A stretch of DNA of 64,000 nucleotides from Leifsonia sp. 71-9 (GTDB lineage Bacteria; Actinomycetota; Actinomycetes; Actinomycetales; Microbacteriaceae), in the NCBI RefSeq assembly GCF_001898805.1, contig NZ_MKVJ01000001.1:129990-193989 (forward strand), written 5' to 3'. The notes below the pieces were generated by a model. It made no database searches, was not told where the DNA came from, and worked only from the letters and a program-made list of their open reading frames with translations. Below, one piece after another: positions 27,042 through 35,294 of this stretch. How positions within the stretch are numbered: position 1 is the first letter of the stretch; each line of letters starts with the position of its first letter. The translations under genes and the position numbers were made by a program.

Positions 27042-28544
27042 CTAGGCGCTGATGGTGTCGATGATGTTCTCGTAGGCGTCGCGCTTGCTGCGGCGCAGGA
27101 CGAGGGCCTGCACCACGCCGATCACCGGGAAGGCGAGCATGGCGGCGAAGAAGGCGATCGAGAGCGGGCCGAGCACCGGGGTGCCCTGCGCATCCACGTC
27201 GCCGATGAGGAGGGGGAAGTTGTCGACGATGATGGCCGTCACGCCGACCAGGCCGATCAGCCCGATGACCGGGGCGATCACGGTCCGCCACGGTCCTGCG
27301 CCGGTCTTGCTGCGGGCGAAGTAGACGATCACCGCGAGGCAGGTCAGGGCCATGAGGACCACGATCGCCAGCGTCGCGATGCCGCTGAACCAGGTGAAGA
27401 CCTGCAGCACCGGGTCGAGGTGGAACAGCGCGAACACGCCGATCAGGACGGCGGCCGTCACGGTCTGCACGAGCGACGAGATGTACGGGGAGGCGTGGGT
27501 GCCGTGCACGCGGCCGAGCCGGGCCGGGAGCACCGACGCGTTGGACATCGAGTGCTGGTAGCGGGTGACGACGTTGTGGAACGACAAGACGCAGGCGAAG
27601 AGGCTCGTGATCAGCAGCACGTTCACGATGACCCCGCCCACGGAACCGAGGTAGTGCACGGCGGTGTTGACGATGAAGCCACCGGTGTCCTTCGCCACCA
27701 CGTCCACGATCTGTGCCGGGCCCCAGCCCATCACGAGGGCCCACGAGGCGAACGTGTAGAAGACGCCGATCGCGATGACCGCGATGTACGTCGCCCGGGG
27801 GATGGTCTTCTCCGGCTCCTTGGCCTCGTCGCGGAAGATGGCGGTCGACTCGAACCCGATGAACCCGGCGAGCGCGAACATCAGGCCGATGCCCGGGGAG
27901 CCCGACAGCACGGTGTTCGGCTCGAACGGGGTGAGCGACAGGCCGTCGGCCCCACCCGTGCCGATGATCACGACGCTCAGCACGATCACGATCCCCACCT
28001 CCGCGATCAGCAGCACGCCCAGCACCCGCGAGCTCAGCTCGATGTGGCGGTACCCCAGCACGCCGACCAGGGCGATCATCGCCAGCGAGTACACGTACCA
28101 GGGGAGGTCGGGGCCGTGGAGGGCGACCACCGACGACTCGAGCGTCGCCCCCAGGTAGCCGTACACCGCGACCTGCACGGTCGTGTACGTCAGCAGCGCG
28201 AGATACGCGGCGGCGAGTCCGAGCGGCCTCCCCATCCCGTACCCGACATAGGTGAAGAAGGCGCCCGGCTTCGGGATGAACCGGCTCATCGCGCTCAGCC
28301 CCACCGCGAAGAACAGCAGGATGATCGCCCCGATCGCGAACATGCTCGGCACCCCCGCCCCGTTGCCGAGCAGGACCGCGACGGGGAAGCCGCCGCCGAT
28401 CACCGTGAGCGGCGCCGCCGCGGCGACCACCATGAAGACGATCGAGCCGACGCCGAGCCGGCCAGACAGCTGACGCGAGGCGCCCGCACCGCGGAGCGCG
28501 AGCGGATCGCCGAGCAGAGCCTGGGGCTCCTGTGCTGCGGTCAT
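27042..28544 (-). CDS. APC family permease, likely amine or amino-acid importer
   Basis: This 500-residue protein has twelve predicted membrane helices. The APC family consensus is visible in GSIVFMVVAAAAPLTVIGGG (helix 1) and in GFIGFESTAIFRDEAKEPEKTIPRA (helix 6 region). The position directly upstream of the amine oxidase, 14 bases away, suggests that it brings in the amine substrate, for example a biogenic amine. That is inferred from context. The ATG at 28544 follows CTGGAGGAACTC. The open frame upstream has no permease sequence. Confidence 0.88.
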   Translation of the reverse strand: MTAAQEPQALLGDPLALRGAGASRQLSGRLGVGSIVFMVVAAAAPLTVIGGGFPVAVLLGNGAGVPSMFAIGAIILLFFAVGLSAMSRFIPKPGAFFTYVGYGMGRPLGLAAAYLALLTYTTVQVAVYGYLGATLESSVVALHGPDLPWYVYSLAMIALVGVLGYRHIELSSRVLGVLLIAEVGIVIVLSVVIIGTGGADGLSLTPFEPNTVLSGSPGIGLMFALAGFIGFESTAIFRDEAKEPEKTIPRATYIAVIAIGVFYTFASWALVMGWGPAQIVDVVAKDTGGFIVNTAVHYLGSVGGVIVNVLLITSLFACVLSFHNVVTRYQHSMSNASVLPARLGRVHGTHASPYISSLVQTVTAAVLIGVFALFHLDPVLQVFTWFSGIATLAIVVLMALTCLAVIVYFARSKTGAGPWRTVIAPVIGLIGLVGVTAIIVDNFPLLIGDVDAQGTPVLGPLSIAFFAAMLAFPVIGVVQALVLRRSKRDAYENIIDTISA

Positions 28545-28587
28545 GAGTTCCTCCAGAGGGGAGAGGCGGGAAGGGGATGGTGCGGCC

Positions 28588-28728
28588 AGTCTCACGACCG
28601 GGTGTTGCGCCGCCGTTCCGCGGGCGTGAAGAGTCGGCGCTCGCCGAATGGGACGGCCCGCGTCGCATTCGCCGGTCACGCTCCCGTGACGCGGCCGAAA
28701 CGGGGACGCAACACACGCGACGTAGCCT
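28588..28728. promoter_or_regulatory. Divergent control region with mirrored operator-like sites
   Basis: Two copies of a 17-base element (consensus AACGGNGNCGCAACAC within it, 14 of 17 bases identical) lie in opposite orientation at 28602-28618 (leftward) and 28698-28714 (rightward). Each is followed after exactly 8 bases by a -10-like box: GAGACT (28588-28593, leftward) and TAGCCT (28723-28728, rightward). A short inverted repeat GTCACG-CTCC-CGTGAC sits between them at 28675-28690. The arrangement fits one regulator controlling both permease operons. The IclR protein encoded at 30244-30918 is the obvious candidate. Confidence 0.6.
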
Positions 28729-28747
28729 CGCGAGCGAGGAGCACCCC

Positions 28748-30247
28748 GTGACAGCACACCCACCCGTGACGGCCCTGAGCCGGGCGATCGCCGATCCGCG
28801 GCCGGTCGACGGCCTCCCCGCGCGCTCGCCGCTGGCCGGGCTCGACCGCCGCAGCCTCGGCTTCGTGGACGTGCTCGCCCAGTCCGTCGGCGCGGTGGCG
28901 CCCTCGGCGGCGGCCGCGACCTGTCCGGTGCTGGTCGCGGCGCGGGCGGGGTCGGGCACGCTGCTGGCGTTCCTGCTCGCGGCGGTCCTGATGGCCCTCG
29001 TCGCGTACGCCGTCAACCAGTTCACGCGACGCCTGGCCGCCACTGGCTCGCTGTACACATTCGCCGCACGCGGCCTGGGGGTCCGCGCGGGATTCGCGAC
29101 CAGCGCCGCCATGCTCGTCGGCTACGGGTTCGTCGCGATGTTCGCCCTGCTGGGAGCGGCCTACTACTCGCTGACCCTCCTCTCCCACGCGTCGCCGGGG
29201 ATGGCCGGCTCGCGCGGCCTCGTCCTCCTGCTCCTCGCCGGGTTCGGCGCGCTCTGCCTGCTCGTCCTGTGGCGGGGGATCCGGCTCTCCACCCGGGTCA
29301 CGCTCGTCATCGAGCTGCTCTCGATCGCCGCCATCCTGGTGCTGATCGCGGTGCTGCTCGTGCGCGTGCCGGTCTCGTCGTTCTGGAGCGTCGCCCTGCC
29401 GCACGACGTCGGCCTCCCGCAGCTCGCGGCCGGGACGACCGTCGCGGTGACCGCGTTCGTCGGCTTCGAGAGCGCGGCGACGCTCGGGGCGGAGTCCCGC
29501 CGGCCGTTCGCCACCATCCCGCGCACCATCCGCTGGACCGTGATCGCAGCCGGAGTGCTCTACCTGCTCTCGGCATACACGCAGCTCGCGGGCTTCGACG
29601 CGCTCGGCGGCGACCTGGCCACCAGCGACAGCCCGGTCAACGACCTCGCCGCGCGCGCCGGCGTCGAGTGGATCGGACTCCTCCTCGACGCCGCGCTCGC
29701 CTGCTCCTTCCTCGCCTGCGCGCTGGCCTCCACCACCGCCCTCGCCCGCGTGCTGTTCTCCCTCGGCCGGGAGGGGATCGCACCGCGCGCTCTGGGCCGC
29801 ACCCATCCCCGGTTCCGCACGCCGCACATCGCGCTCGCCGCCGGTCTGGCCGCCGAGGTCGCCGTGCCCGCTGTGCTCGTGGCCTCCGGGATGGGCGCCT
29901 GGCAGGCCATGGGCGTGATCGTCGTGTGCGCGGCCGCGGGCTACATGACCGCCTATGCGCTCGTGTGCGTCGCGACGCCGTTCTTCCTCCGCCGGATCGG
30001 CGAGCTGACGGCCGGCCCTGCCGTCGCGGCGGGGATCGCCGCCGTCGGCCTCGCCGCCGCGCTCGGCCTGGACCTCTGGCTGGAGGTCTCCGGCACCCGC
30101 TGGCTCGCCGTCCTCCTGCTCGGCGGGGTTGCGCTGATCGCCGTGGCGCTCTATCTGCTCTGCCGCAGGAGCCGCGCGGACGCCTTGGGCCGGATCGGCC
30201 TCTACGACGAACCGACGACGGGGGACGTGCTCGGCGGCGCGCCATGA
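28748..30247 (+). CDS. APC family permease
   Basis: This 499-residue permease has about twelve membrane segments, with AQSVGAVAPSAAAATCP in helix 1 and AFVGFESAATLGAESRRPFATIPRTI in the helix 6 region, both typical of the APC superfamily. It differs strongly from the leftward permease of the same locus, so the two likely carry different substrates, or one exports a product. The GTG at 28748 follows GAGGAGCACCCC. It overlaps the regulator gene by 4 bases (ATGA), so transporter and regulator are made together. Confidence 0.87.
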   Translation: MTAHPPVTALSRAIADPRPVDGLPARSPLAGLDRRSLGFVDVLAQSVGAVAPSAAAATCPVLVAARAGSGTLLAFLLAAVLMALVAYAVNQFTRRLAATGSLYTFAARGLGVRAGFATSAAMLVGYGFVAMFALLGAAYYSLTLLSHASPGMAGSRGLVLLLLAGFGALCLLVLWRGIRLSTRVTLVIELLSIAAILVLIAVLLVRVPVSSFWSVALPHDVGLPQLAAGTTVAVTAFVGFESAATLGAESRRPFATIPRTIRWTVIAAGVLYLLSAYTQLAGFDALGGDLATSDSPVNDLAARAGVEWIGLLLDAALACSFLACALASTTALARVLFSLGREGIAPRALGRTHPRFRTPHIALAAGLAAEVAVPAVLVASGMGAWQAMGVIVVCAAAGYMTAYALVCVATPFFLRRIGELTAGPAVAAGIAAVGLAAALGLDLWLEVSGTRWLAVLLLGGVALIAVALYLLCRRSRADALGRIGLYDEPTTGDVLGGAP

Positions 30248-30918
30248 ACGCCATCCCGGAGCTGAGCGGACGGCAGCCCGGCGCGGTGCACAGCGCGCTC
30301 GCCGTGCTGGAGGAGGTCGCGCGCTCCGGCCCCGGGATCACGGCCCAGCAGATCTCGGTGCGCCTCGGCCTGCCGCGCGCCACGGCGTACCGGCTCCTCA
30401 ACCTCCTGGTGCAGGACGAGTACCTGGTGCGGATGCCCGACCTCCGCGGCTTCGCCCTCGGCCGCAAGGTCGCCGAGCTGGCGGACGTGGCGCAGGCGCA
30501 GGACGCGGCGGCGACGGCGCGGGAGGCGGTCACCGATCTGCGCACGCACATCCGCGGCGGCGTGCATCTCGCGGTCTACCGGGAAGGGCGCGTCGTCCCG
30601 GTCGACGTCGACCCCGACTTCCCGCTGTCCGACCCCCGACGGATAGCCAGCGACCTCAGCGTCTCGGCGCTGGGCCGGCTGCTGCTGGCGGAGCAGGCGG
30701 CGCGCACCATCCCCTCTCCGACCCGCTACACGACGCAGGAGGGGGAGCTCACCCCCGGCTTCGGCTGCCTCGCCGTACCGGTGCGCGGCGAGGACGACCG
30801 CCTCATCGCCGGGCTCGCCCTCGCCGTGCCCGCCGCGCGGCTCGCCGACCGGGACGGCCTGGTGTCGCTCGTGGCCGACACGGCGCTCCGGCTGGGATCA
30901 CTGCTGCAGCGGGTGTGA
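30244..30918 (+). CDS. IclR family transcriptional regulator
   Basis: The 224 residues form a winged helix-turn-helix (ITAQQISVRLGLPRATAYRLLNLLVQDEYL, about 29-62) followed by an effector-binding domain shorter than usual (about 150 residues against about 170-180). IclR proteins sense small carboxylates or aromatics and act as repressors or activators of adjacent catabolic genes. Coupled translation with the permease and the paired sites at 28588-28728 suggest that it controls the amine locus in both directions. The gene ends 10 bases before the convergent acetyltransferase. Confidence 0.88.
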   Translation: MNAIPELSGRQPGAVHSALAVLEEVARSGPGITAQQISVRLGLPRATAYRLLNLLVQDEYLVRMPDLRGFALGRKVAELADVAQAQDAAATAREAVTDLRTHIRGGVHLAVYREGRVVPVDVDPDFPLSDPRRIASDLSVSALGRLLLAEQAARTIPSPTRYTTQEGELTPGFGCLAVPVRGEDDRLIAGLALAVPAARLADRDGLVSLVADTALRLGSLLQRV

Positions 30919-30928
30919 CGCGCGGCGG

Positions 30929-31432
30929 TCAGCGCGAGCGCACGAAGCGCACGACCTCCACGGCGGCGTCGCCGAGCTGCTCCACCTTCGCGGCGCCGTC
31001 CGCGGCGAAGCCGTTCCTGCGGTAGAAGGCCTGGGCCCGCGGATTGTCCGCCATCACCCAGAGGTAGGCGTCGGCCGTGCCCACGACGGCATCGAGCAGG
31101 CTCTGCCCGGCCCCCGAACCGTGCGCGCTCGCGAGCAGATAGATGCCCTCCAGCTCGAGCGGGACGGGCGCGTCGTCGTCGCGACCCGCTCCCGCGCTCG
31201 CCCAGCCGATGATCGACCCGTCCTTCTCGGCGACCCGGACCGTCGTGTCGCCCGATTCGATGATGCCGGTCCACACCTGCGCGCGCCGCTGCACATCGAG
31301 CCCGGCGAGCACCTCGGGCGGGAGCTGGCGCGCGTACGCCTCCCGCCAGGACGCCACGTGGACCTGCGCGATGCCGGGAACGTCCTCCGCCGTCGCCGCA
31401 CGCACGGTGATCGCGGACACTCCCGCGGTCAC
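30929..31432 (-). CDS. GNAT family N-acetyltransferase
   Basis: This 167-residue protein has the GNAT core: ITVRAATAEDVPGIAQVHVASWREAYA at the N-terminus, LEGIYLLASAHGSGAGQSLLDAV with the acetyl-CoA loop (the usual Q/RxxGxG/A appears as HGSGAG) and NPRAQAFYRRNGF near the end. The acceptor is unknown. The GTG at 31432 overlaps the stop of the upstream ybaK gene (GTGA), so glgX, ybaK and this gene form one operon. Confidence 0.85.
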   Translation of the reverse strand: MTAGVSAITVRAATAEDVPGIAQVHVASWREAYARQLPPEVLAGLDVQRRAQVWTGIIESGDTTVRVAEKDGSIIGWASAGAGRDDDAPVPLELEGIYLLASAHGSGAGQSLLDAVVGTADAYLWVMADNPRAQAFYRRNGFAADGAAKVEQLGDAAVEVVRFVRSR

Positions 31433-31926
31433 GCCGTCTCCTTGGCGATCGCCGCGTACGTGCCGTCGGTGGCGCGCAGGAGGTCGTCCGGCGCGAGCTC
31501 GATGTCGAGGCCGCGCTTGCCGCCCGAGACGAAGACGGTCTCGAAGAGCTGCGCGGTCTCGTCCACCACGGTGACGTGCCGCGTCTTCTGGCCGATCGGG
31601 CTGATGCCGCCGACCACGTAGCCCGTGCGCCGCTCGGCCACGGCGGGGTCGGCCATCGTCGCGCGCTTGGCGCCCACGGCCGAGGCGAGGGCCTTCAGAT
31701 CGAGGAGGCCGGTCACCGGCACCACGCCGACCACCAGGCCGAGCTCGGTGTCGGCGAGCAGCGTCTTGAACACGCGGTCCGGCTCGACTCCGAGCGCCTC
31801 GGCGGCCTCCAGCCCGTACGACGCGGCGGCGGGATCGTGCTCGTAGGGGTGCAGCGCGAACGGCAGGCCGGCGGCGGTCAGCGCGACCGTGGCCGGCGTC
31901 CCCGCCGAGGCCTTCTGCTTCGCCAT
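31429..31926 (-). CDS. ybaK: Cys-tRNA(Pro)/Cys-tRNA(Cys) deacylase YbaK
   Basis: This 165-residue YbaK/EbsC protein hydrolyses cysteine wrongly attached to tRNA-Pro. The family core is clear: DRVFKTLLAD, GVVPVTGLLDLKALASAVGAKRATMAD with the conserved lysine, TGYVVGGISPIGQKTRHVTVVDE and VSGGKRGLDIELAPDDL. The ATG overlaps the glgX stop by one base. A second, more divergent YbaK-like protein is encoded at 45685-46242. Confidence 0.93.
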   Translation of the reverse strand: MAKQKASAGTPATVALTAAGLPFALHPYEHDPAAASYGLEAAEALGVEPDRVFKTLLADTELGLVVGVVPVTGLLDLKALASAVGAKRATMADPAVAERRTGYVVGGISPIGQKTRHVTVVDETAQLFETVFVSGGKRGLDIELAPDDLLRATDGTYAAIAKETA

Positions 31927-34001
31927 CAGTCCGCGGGCTCCGTGACGCGCGGGCCGTCCGCGCGGAACAGCTGCATCGACGCGCCCCCGACGAGCCGTGT
32001 CGCCCCGGGGAGGAGACGGGACGGATCCTCCGGGATCGGCACCTCCGTCGCGCTGTCCCACAGCAGCTGGTACGACTCGACGCCGGGAGCGACCGGGAGG
32101 GAGACCTCGACGTCGTCCTCCACGCCGTGCACGATGAGCAGCACGCGGTTGAACTCCTCCTTGTCGGGCGTGGAGGCGACCAGGTACTGCAGGGTGCGGT
32201 TCTCGGGCGAGTTCCAGTCCTCGTCGTCCATCCGGTTGCCCGTCGCGTCATACCAGTCCATGTGGCTCGCGTTGGGCGTGGTCTCGCCGAAGACGGCGTA
32301 CCGGCTCGGCCGCAGCGCCGGGTTGGTGCGGCGCAGCTCCAGCAGGCGCTTGGTCGTCTCCTGGAACTCCCGCTGCTCCCGGGAGCGCAGCCAGCTCAGC
32401 CAGGTGAGCTCGCTGTCATGGCAGTAGGCGTTGTTGTTGCCGCGCTGGGTGCGGCCGTACTCGTCGCCGGCGGTGATCATCGGCACGCCGGCCGAGAGCA
32501 GCAGCGTCCCCATCAGGTTGCGCATCGCCTTGTGCCGCTCGAGCAGCACGCTCTCGTCGACGGTCGGGCCCTCGACGCCGTGGTTGAACGAGCGGTTGTT
32601 GTCGGTGCCGTCGCGGTTGTCCTCGCCGTTGCCGAGGTTGTGCTTCACGTCGTACGCGGTGAGGTCGGCCATGGCGAAGCCGTCGTGCGCGGTCACGAAG
32701 TTGACGGAGGCGAGCGGGCCGCGCTCCGGGGCGAACGTGTTCGACGACCCGGCGAGGCGCGTCGCGAAGCCGCCGATGCCGACGGGCGCCTGACCGTGCC
32801 GCCGCGCCTCGGCGATGTCGGCGAGCCAGAAGTTGCGCACGCGGTCGCGGTAGCGGTCGTTCCACTCGGACCAGCCGTCGGGGAAGTTGCCGGTCTGCCA
32901 GCCGCCGAGCCCGACATCCCACGGCTCGGCGATCATCTTCACGCCCTGGAGCGCCGGATCGTCGATCGCCGCGTGCAGCAGCGGATGGTCGGGGGAGTAG
33001 GAGGCGTCGGCGCCGCGACCGAGCGTCGCGGCCAGGTCGAACCGGAAGCCGTCGATCTGCATCTCGTTCGCCCAGTAGCGCAGCGAGTCGAGCACCAGCC
33101 GCTGCGGGACGGGCTTGCCGAAGTCGACGGTGTTGCCGCATCCCGTGACGTCGATGTAGACGCCCTGGTCGTCCTGCCGGTAGTAGGTGGCGTTGTCGAT
33201 GCCGCGGAAGCTCGTGCGCGGACCGCCGATGCCCTCCTCGGCCGTGTGGTTGTAGACGACGTCGAGGATGACCTCGATGCCCGCCTGGTGCAGCAGCTTC
33301 ACCATCCCCTTGAACTCGGCGAGGATCGCCTCCGGGCCGGCCGCCTGCGCCCCGCGCGAGGCGTACGGCGCGTGCGGGGTGAAGAAGTTGAGCGTGTTGT
33401 AGCCCCAGTAGTTCGTGAGGCCCTGCTGGATGAGGCGCTGCTCCGAGACGAAGGTCTGGACCGGCAGCAGCTCGACAGCCGTGACACCGAGGTCCCGGAG
33501 GTACCCGATCGACGACTCGTGGGCGAGACCCGCGTAGGTGCCACGGAGCTCCTCCGGGACGTCGGGGTTGACCTTGCTGAAGCCGCGCACGTGCGTCTCG
33601 TAGACCACCGTGTGGTCGAGCGGGGTGGCGGGCTTCCCGACCTCGCCCCAGTCGAAGCCGTCCTCGATCACGACGCCCCGCCACGCGTCCGACCCGGCGC
33701 GCACCATCCCGCGGGCGTACGGGTCGAGCAGGAGCGTCTCGGGGTTGAACATGTTCTGCGGCGACGTCGGGCCCGAGACGCGGACCGCGTAGCGGCTGCC
33801 GACGGCCAGCGAGCGCGAGCGCACCGACCAGACGCCATTCGCATCCCGGGTCATCGGCCGGGTCTTGACGAGCCAGTTGGGGTCGCGCTCGTCGAAGAGG
33901 CACAGCTCCATCGCGTCGGCGTTGGCGGAGAACACCCGCAGCTCGCCGCCGTTCGGCCCGACGCGGACGCCCAGATTGCGCAGAGGATCGGCGGAGGTCA
34001 T
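31926..34001 (-). CDS. glgX: Glycogen debranching enzyme GlgX
   Basis: This 691-residue GH13 subfamily 11 enzyme cuts alpha-1,6 branches, usually short stubs left by glycogen phosphorylase. A CBM48 domain (about 10-110) precedes the barrel with HTVVYETHVRGFSKVNPDVP, the nucleophile in DGFRFDLAATLG, the acid/base Glu in MIAEPWDVG and the third acid in FVTAHDGF. GNGEDNRDGTDNNRSFNHG is typical of GlgX. TACTCT on the minus strand (34009-34014) ends 7 bases before the ATG, predicting a leaderless mRNA. It is functionally tied to glgB, glgE and glgP, 8-10 kb away. Confidence 0.95.
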   Translation of the reverse strand: MTSADPLRNLGVRVGPNGGELRVFSANADAMELCLFDERDPNWLVKTRPMTRDANGVWSVRSRSLAVGSRYAVRVSGPTSPQNMFNPETLLLDPYARGMVRAGSDAWRGVVIEDGFDWGEVGKPATPLDHTVVYETHVRGFSKVNPDVPEELRGTYAGLAHESSIGYLRDLGVTAVELLPVQTFVSEQRLIQQGLTNYWGYNTLNFFTPHAPYASRGAQAAGPEAILAEFKGMVKLLHQAGIEVILDVVYNHTAEEGIGGPRTSFRGIDNATYYRQDDQGVYIDVTGCGNTVDFGKPVPQRLVLDSLRYWANEMQIDGFRFDLAATLGRGADASYSPDHPLLHAAIDDPALQGVKMIAEPWDVGLGGWQTGNFPDGWSEWNDRYRDRVRNFWLADIAEARRHGQAPVGIGGFATRLAGSSNTFAPERGPLASVNFVTAHDGFAMADLTAYDVKHNLGNGEDNRDGTDNNRSFNHGVEGPTVDESVLLERHKAMRNLMGTLLLSAGVPMITAGDEYGRTQRGNNNAYCHDSELTWLSWLRSREQREFQETTKRLLELRRTNPALRPSRYAVFGETTPNASHMDWYDATGNRMDDEDWNSPENRTLQYLVASTPDKEEFNRVLLIVHGVEDDVEVSLPVAPGVESYQLLWDSATEVPIPEDPSRLLPGATRLVGGASMQLFRADGPRVTEPAD

Positions 34002-34007
34002 GCGATC

Positions 34008-34014
34008 TAGAGTA
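34008..34014. promoter_or_regulatory. Overlapping divergent -10 boxes, glgX and cysteine desulfurase
   Basis: The leftward TACTCT (34009-34014) and rightward TAGAGT (34008-34013) use the same bases on opposite strands, within a CTAGAG palindrome. Polymerase could occupy only one direction at a time. The leftward transcript would be leaderless, and the rightward one would have a leader of about 50 bases. Confidence 0.45.
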
Positions 34015-34070
34015 GTGAGTGGCGCGCGGGCATCCGTCCGGCGCCGCACCCGCGAACCGAGGAGGGCCCG

Positions 34071-35249
34071 GTGCCGGTCTATCTCGACCACGCCGCGACG
34101 ACCCCCATGCGCCCCGAGGCGATCGCCGCCTTCGCCGACGCGATGGGCGTCGTCGGCAACCCCTCCAGCATCCACAGTCAGGGCCAGCAGGCCAAGCGGA
34201 TGCTGGAGGAGGCGCGGGAGGCGGTCGCGGCCACGCTCGGCTGCGACCCGATCGAGGTCGTCTTCACCTCCGGCGGCACCGAATCGATCAACCTCGCGGT
34301 GAAGGGGCTGTACTGGGCGCGCAACGCGCAGGCATCCCGGCCGCGCATCCTCGTGCCCGGCGGCGAGCACCACGCGACGACCGACACGATCGAGTGGCTG
34401 GAGCGGGCCGAGGGCGCGCACGCCGAGTGGCTGGAGCTCGACGCCGAGGGGCGCATCGTGCCCGCGCCGATCACCGCGCCGGACGAGACGGCGCTGCTCA
34501 CCTTCCTGGCGGTCAACAACGAGGTCGGCACGATCCAGCCGGTCGTCGACCTGGCGGCTCCGTCGCGCGAGGCGGGTGTGCCCGTGCACGTCGACGCGGT
34601 CTCCGCCTACGGCCACCTGCCGATCGACTTCGCGGCGCTCGGTGTGGATGCGCTGAGCGTCTCCGCCCACAAGATCGGCGGCCCGGTCGGCATCGGTGCG
34701 CTCGTGCTGAGCCGCACCTCCACGGTCGTACCGCTGATCCACGGCGGCGGCCAGCAGCGCCAGGTGCGCAGCGGCACGCAGGACGTCGCGGCGGCCGTGT
34801 CGTTCGCGGTCGCGGCCCGCGCGGCGGAGGCCGAGCGCGTCGCCGAGGCCGCGCGGCTCGGGGCCTTGCGCGACCGCCTCATCGCCGGCGTGCGCTCGGC
34901 GGTCCCGGAGGCCGTGCTGAGTGGTCCGGAGCCGGCGTCGGGGGAGCGGGTGGCGTCCAACGCCCACTTCGTGTTCCCGGGGGCGCAGGGCGACTCCCTG
35001 CTCTTCCTGCTCGACATGGCGGGCCTCTCGGTCTCGACGGGATCGGCGTGCACCGCCGGCATCCCGGAGCCGTCCCAGGTGCTGCTCGCAATGGGGCGCA
35101 GCGAGCTCGATGCCCGCAGCGCGCTGCGGTTCACCCTGGGCCGCACCTCCACCGACGCGGACGTGGACGCGCTGCTCGCCGCTCTGCCCGCGGCGTACGC
35201 CCAGGCGGCCCGCGCCGGACACGCCGAGCGGGCGTCCCGCCTGGCCTGA
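34071..35249 (+). CDS. Cysteine desulfurase (NifS/IscS family)
   Basis: This 392-residue PLP enzyme takes sulfur from cysteine as a protein persulfide. Visible features are YLDHAATTPM at the start, TSGGTESINLAVKG, GGEHHATTDT, the PLP lysine in SAHKIGGPVGIGAL, and the active cysteine in STGSACTAGIPEPSQVL on the flexible loop. The GTG start follows GAGGAGGGCCCG. mnmA lies 45 bases downstream, so the natural role is sulfur supply for tRNA 2-thiouridine, probably together with Fe-S or other thio-cofactors. Confidence 0.93.
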   Translation: MPVYLDHAATTPMRPEAIAAFADAMGVVGNPSSIHSQGQQAKRMLEEAREAVAATLGCDPIEVVFTSGGTESINLAVKGLYWARNAQASRPRILVPGGEHHATTDTIEWLERAEGAHAEWLELDAEGRIVPAPITAPDETALLTFLAVNNEVGTIQPVVDLAAPSREAGVPVHVDAVSAYGHLPIDFAALGVDALSVSAHKIGGPVGIGALVLSRTSTVVPLIHGGGQQRQVRSGTQDVAAAVSFAVAARAAEAERVAEAARLGALRDRLIAGVRSAVPEAVLSGPEPASGERVASNAHFVFPGAQGDSLLFLLDMAGLSVSTGSACTAGIPEPSQVLLAMGRSELDARSALRFTLGRTSTDADVDALLAALPAAYAQAARAGHAERASRLA

Positions 35250-35282
35250 GCGCCGCCCGGCCGACCCTCAGCCCCGACGGCG

Positions 35283-35288
35283 TAGAAT
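35283..35288 (+). promoter_or_regulatory. -10 box, leaderless start of mnmA
   Basis: TAGAAT ends 6 bases before the GTG at 35295. It gives mnmA its own leaderless transcript besides read-through from the cysteine desulfurase gene. Confidence 0.55.
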
Positions 35289-35294
35289 CCCGGG

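Noticed and set aside
25012-29112. A 1366-codon frame running through the amine oxidase and the permease region
   Set aside because: Its upstream half is a shadow of the permease gene, which reads well in another frame. The oxidase begins at 27027 after its own ribosome site.
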